This document shows positions 62,037-64,000 of a stretch of 64,000 nt of DNA, piece by piece. Below the pieces are notes generated by a model. It saw only the letters and a list, made by a program, of their open reading frames with translations, did not search any database and was not told where the DNA came from. The DNA lies in the NCBI RefSeq assembly GCF_028993635.1, contig NZ_CP118631.1, positions 6,386,001-6,450,000 on the forward strand, read 5' to 3'. Position 1 is the first letter of the stretch; every line of letters starts with the position of its first letter. The translations under genes and the position numbers were made by a program. Source of the DNA: Mucilaginibacter sp. SJ. Lineage in GTDB: Bacteria; Bacteroidota; Bacteroidia; Sphingobacteriales; Sphingobacteriaceae.

Positions 62037-62081
62037 AAAAAATCCTGTAAATCCGAAAAATCTCCCCAAATCCGGGTTCAG
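62037..62081. repeat. Family A right arm, beside the GxxExxY pseudogene
   Basis: AAAATCCTGTAAATCCGAAAAATC through AAATCCGGGTTCAG: an inverted counterpart of the arm at 61488. It abuts the stop codon of the glutamine-synthetase-like gene at 62083. Confidence 0.75.
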
Positions 62082-62082
62082 G

Positions 62083-63441
62083 TTATATAATCTCAAAATA
62101 CCTTTTCAACTCCCAGTCGGTAACGCTTTTGGCAAACTGGCGGTATTCCCACAGCCGGGTTTGGGTAAAGTGATCAACAAAACCTTCGCCGAAGAGCTCT
62201 TTGGCAATGTCTGAGTTTTGCATGGCTGTGGCGGCAGCATGCAGGTTTGGCCATAGTATGCCATTACTTTTGTCCTGGTAACCATTGCCTGTTGTTGGCT
62301 CAATATTTAGCTCAAGCTTGTTTTTAATACCGTACAGGCCCGAAGCCAGCGCTGCAGCCATGGCCAGGTATGGGTTGGTATCAGCGCCCGGGATGCGGGT
62401 TTCCAGGCGGGTATAGTTTTCGGTGGTATTGATAACACGTAGCGCGGTAGTACGGTTTTCAACACCCCATGTTATGGTGGTGGGAGCCCAGGCTCCTTCA
62501 ACAAGGCGTTTGTAGCTGTTGATGGTTGGCGCGTACATAGGCAGCAAATGCGGCATGCAGTATAGTTGGCCTGCAAGATAATGCTTATGCAGGTCGCTCA
62601 TTTTGTTTACATCGTTAGCGTCGTAAAACAGATTTTTTGATTGGTCTTTAGTCCAAAGGCTTTGATGGATGTGACCGCTGCAGCCGGGCAGGGTTTCAGT
62701 CCATTTGGCCATGAACGATGCCATGATACCGTGTTTATAGGCTATCTCTTTAACGGCGGTTTTAAACAGGGTTGCTTTATCTGCGGCAGCTAAAACTTCA
62801 TCATGCAATATAGCAGCTTCATATACTCCCGGGCCAGTTTCGGTATGCAGGCCCTCAATAGGGATATTGAATTTGGTAAGCAGGTTAAACAGATCATAAT
62901 AAAAATCACTGTTTTCTGATGTTCGCAGTATAGAATAGCCGAACATGCCCGGTGTAAGCGGTTCAATATTGGTGAACTTTTTATCAGCAAGGGTTTGCGG
63001 TGTTTCTTTAAAATTAAACCATTCAAACTCCTGCGCAAATTCGGCATGATAGCCCATAGCTTCACACTCGGCCTTGATATGTTTGAGAAGGCTACGAGGG
63101 CAAGCCGGCAGATCATTGCCGTCGGGTTTGCTGAAATCAGCTAAAAAGAAGGGGATATCACCCTGCCAGGGCACATTACGCAGGGTTGACAGATCGATAC
63201 GGCAAAGCTTATCCGGATAGCCACTTTGCCAGCCGGTTAATTGCACGTTATCATAACAAGCATCGCCGCTATCCCAGCCAAATACCACGTCGCAAAAGCC
63301 ATAGCCACTTTGTAATCCATCAATAAATTTTTTAGGGTGGATCACCTTACCGCGCAAAATGCCATCAATATCGGCAAAGGCGAATTTTATTTTCTGGATC
63401 TTATTCTGTTCTATATACGCTTTGATCTCTTCTGTGTTCAT
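62083..63441 (-). CDS. Glutamine synthetase-family gamma-glutamyl ligase
   Basis: A 452-residue GlnA-like protein. GSI-type domains with FAFADIDGILRGKVI at the N-terminus, EFEWF (metal), HTETGPGVYEAA, PGCSGHIHQSL (His) and WGVENRTTALRV, with RLETRIPGADTNPYLAMAAALASG near the end. The relation is to PuuA/GlnA-type ligases that couple glutamate to ammonia or amines. No adenylylation motif was seen. The ATG at 63441 (MNTEEIKAYIEQ) is chosen; an in-frame ATG eleven codons upstream is possible. It is followed by the GxxExxY element and then kinase and HAD genes. Confidence 0.83.
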   Translation of the reverse strand: MNTEEIKAYIEQNKIQKIKFAFADIDGILRGKVIHPKKFIDGLQSGYGFCDVVFGWDSGDACYDNVQLTGWQSGYPDKLCRIDLSTLRNVPWQGDIPFFLADFSKPDGNDLPACPRSLLKHIKAECEAMGYHAEFAQEFEWFNFKETPQTLADKKFTNIEPLTPGMFGYSILRTSENSDFYYDLFNLLTKFNIPIEGLHTETGPGVYEAAILHDEVLAAADKATLFKTAVKEIAYKHGIMASFMAKWTETLPGCSGHIHQSLWTKDQSKNLFYDANDVNKMSDLHKHYLAGQLYCMPHLLPMYAPTINSYKRLVEGAWAPTTITWGVENRTTALRVINTTENYTRLETRIPGADTNPYLAMAAALASGLYGIKNKLELNIEPTTGNGYQDKSNGILWPNLHAAATAMQNSDIAKELFGEGFVDHFTQTRLWEYRQFAKSVTDWELKRYFEII

Positions 63442-63537
63442 GGTATAAAAGTATGGCCGGTTAAGGTGCAGCAAGATAGCTATTATGGCTTAAACTATAA
63501 AAAAATAGCCTGTGCGTGTATAATACGCAATAGCGTT

Positions 63538-63545
63538 TACCTTTG
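63538..63545 (+). promoter_or_regulatory. -7 promoter box (TACCTTTG) for the gamma-glutamylcyclotransferase gene
   Basis: A perfect TAnnTTTG, 12 bases before the ATG at 63558, in the divergent gap upstream of the ligase. Confidence 0.6.
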
Positions 63546-63557
63546 TTTGAGTTATTT

Positions 63558-64000
63558 ATGGAAACAACAAATCAATTTTTATTTGTTTATGGCACATTGC
63601 TGCAGCCAGGTAACGAGTTTGCAGCGTACCTGAATAAACACTGCAAATTTATAGGTGACGGAAAAATAAAAGGGCGGCTTTTTGATATTGGCGAGTATCC
63701 CGGCGCTGTGGTCGGTAATGCTGAAGAACGTTACATTTACGGCAGCATTTTTATGATGGATGATCCCGAAATTATATTAAACGTAATTGACGATTATGAA
63801 GGTATCGGTGGGTTATACCAACATCCGCATGAATATATAAGAAAAGAAGTAGGGATCCATACCGCTAACGAGATACTAAATTGCTGGATGTATCTTTATA
63901 ATTTACCTGTACTGATCTACAATGAGGTTACCACAGGTGATTATATTCAATATTTGAAAGATATATCTGCCAAAAATAATGCTGCTAAACAGCCATTTAA
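63558..64000 (+). CDS. Gamma-glutamylcyclotransferase (AIG2/GGCT fold), partial at window end
   Basis: My translation gives METTNQFLFVYGTLLQPG, the substrate-binding loop YGTLL at 11-15, then RLFDIGEYPGAV and IDDYEGIGG with the catalytic Glu81. 147 codons are open at the window edge, close to the family's full length. The family releases 5-oxoproline from gamma-glutamyl dipeptides or amines. Divergent pairing with a glutamine-synthetase-like ligase is meaningful (see findings). Confidence 0.85.
   Translation, partial: METTNQFLFVYGTLLQPGNEFAAYLNKHCKFIGDGKIKGRLFDIGEYPGAVVGNAEERYIYGSIFMMDDPEIILNVIDDYEGIGGLYQHPHEYIRKEVGIHTANEILNCWMYLYNLPVLIYNEVTTGDYIQYLKDISAKNNAAKQPF

Noticed and set aside
1..64000. 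tRNA, rRNA, tmRNA and riboswitch genes
   Set aside because: No cloverleaf-like GTTCRAATC segments or rRNA-like blocks seen by eye in the gaps; a covariance-model scan was not possible.

Overview
The window comes from a Bacteroidota chromosome, most likely Sphingobacteriaceae (Mucilaginibacter/Pedobacter-like). The evidence is a FecR/TonB-receptor/DUF4249 locus, serine palmitoyltransferase and other sphingolipid genes, perfect TAnnTTTG promoter boxes just upstream of start codons, scarce Shine-Dalgarno sequences, and several families of short palindromic intergenic repeats. There are no rRNA or tRNA genes, no prophage and no CRISPR array. Genes are cut by both window ends: an exonuclease at the left, and a gamma-glutamylcyclotransferase at the right.

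Layout. 0-11 kb: a DnaQ-like exonuclease fragment, a secreted GH2 glycosidase with a malectin-like tail, a DUF4249 lipoprotein/TonB receptor/FecR anti-sigma operon, an ATPase and a RibD-C reductase lying between FecR and its likely ECF sigma factor, and a Lys/Ala-rich basic protein. 11-19 kb: housekeeping and RNA genes (MazG-like NTPase, rlmF, truC, a DbpA-like helicase), an HGSNAT-like membrane acyltransferase, a CAP-domain protein, and a TPR-like protein whose C-terminal membrane anchor is put out of frame by a run of nine A.

19-30 kb is the most coherent block: a minus-strand sphingolipid and inositol-lipid locus. It holds serine palmitoyltransferase, a GNAT protein (candidate ceramide synthase), an extended SDR (candidate 3-ketosphinganine reductase), myo-inositol-phosphate synthase, a DUF5686 outer-membrane protein, a CDP-alcohol phosphotransferase, a fatty-acid 2-hydroxylase-like enzyme and an AUR1-like PAP2 enzyme. 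Together they could build a hydroxylated inositol-phosphoceramide. A tripartite RND efflux operon diverges from it (30-36 kb).

36-48 kb: a small OM barrel, aspartate aminotransferase, a CDF/Nudix/bioA/di-iron operon, an LtaS-like phosphoglycerol transferase, ComEC and MerR. 48-58.5 kb: alaS, gatB with a thioredoxin-like lipoprotein, an orphan OmpR-type regulator, an H1-like protein and galT-galM. 59-64 kb: a glutamine-synthetase-like ligase, an APH-like kinase and a HAD phosphatase in one direction, with a divergent gamma-glutamylcyclotransferase. This suggests gamma-glutamyl-compound metabolism. A broken GxxExxY gene bracketed by inverted repeat arms sits between the ligase and the kinase.

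Three dispersed palindromic repeat families (called A, B and C here) occupy many intergenic gaps. Family A arms exactly bracket the GxxExxY pseudogene, which suggests a link between this protein family and the repeats.
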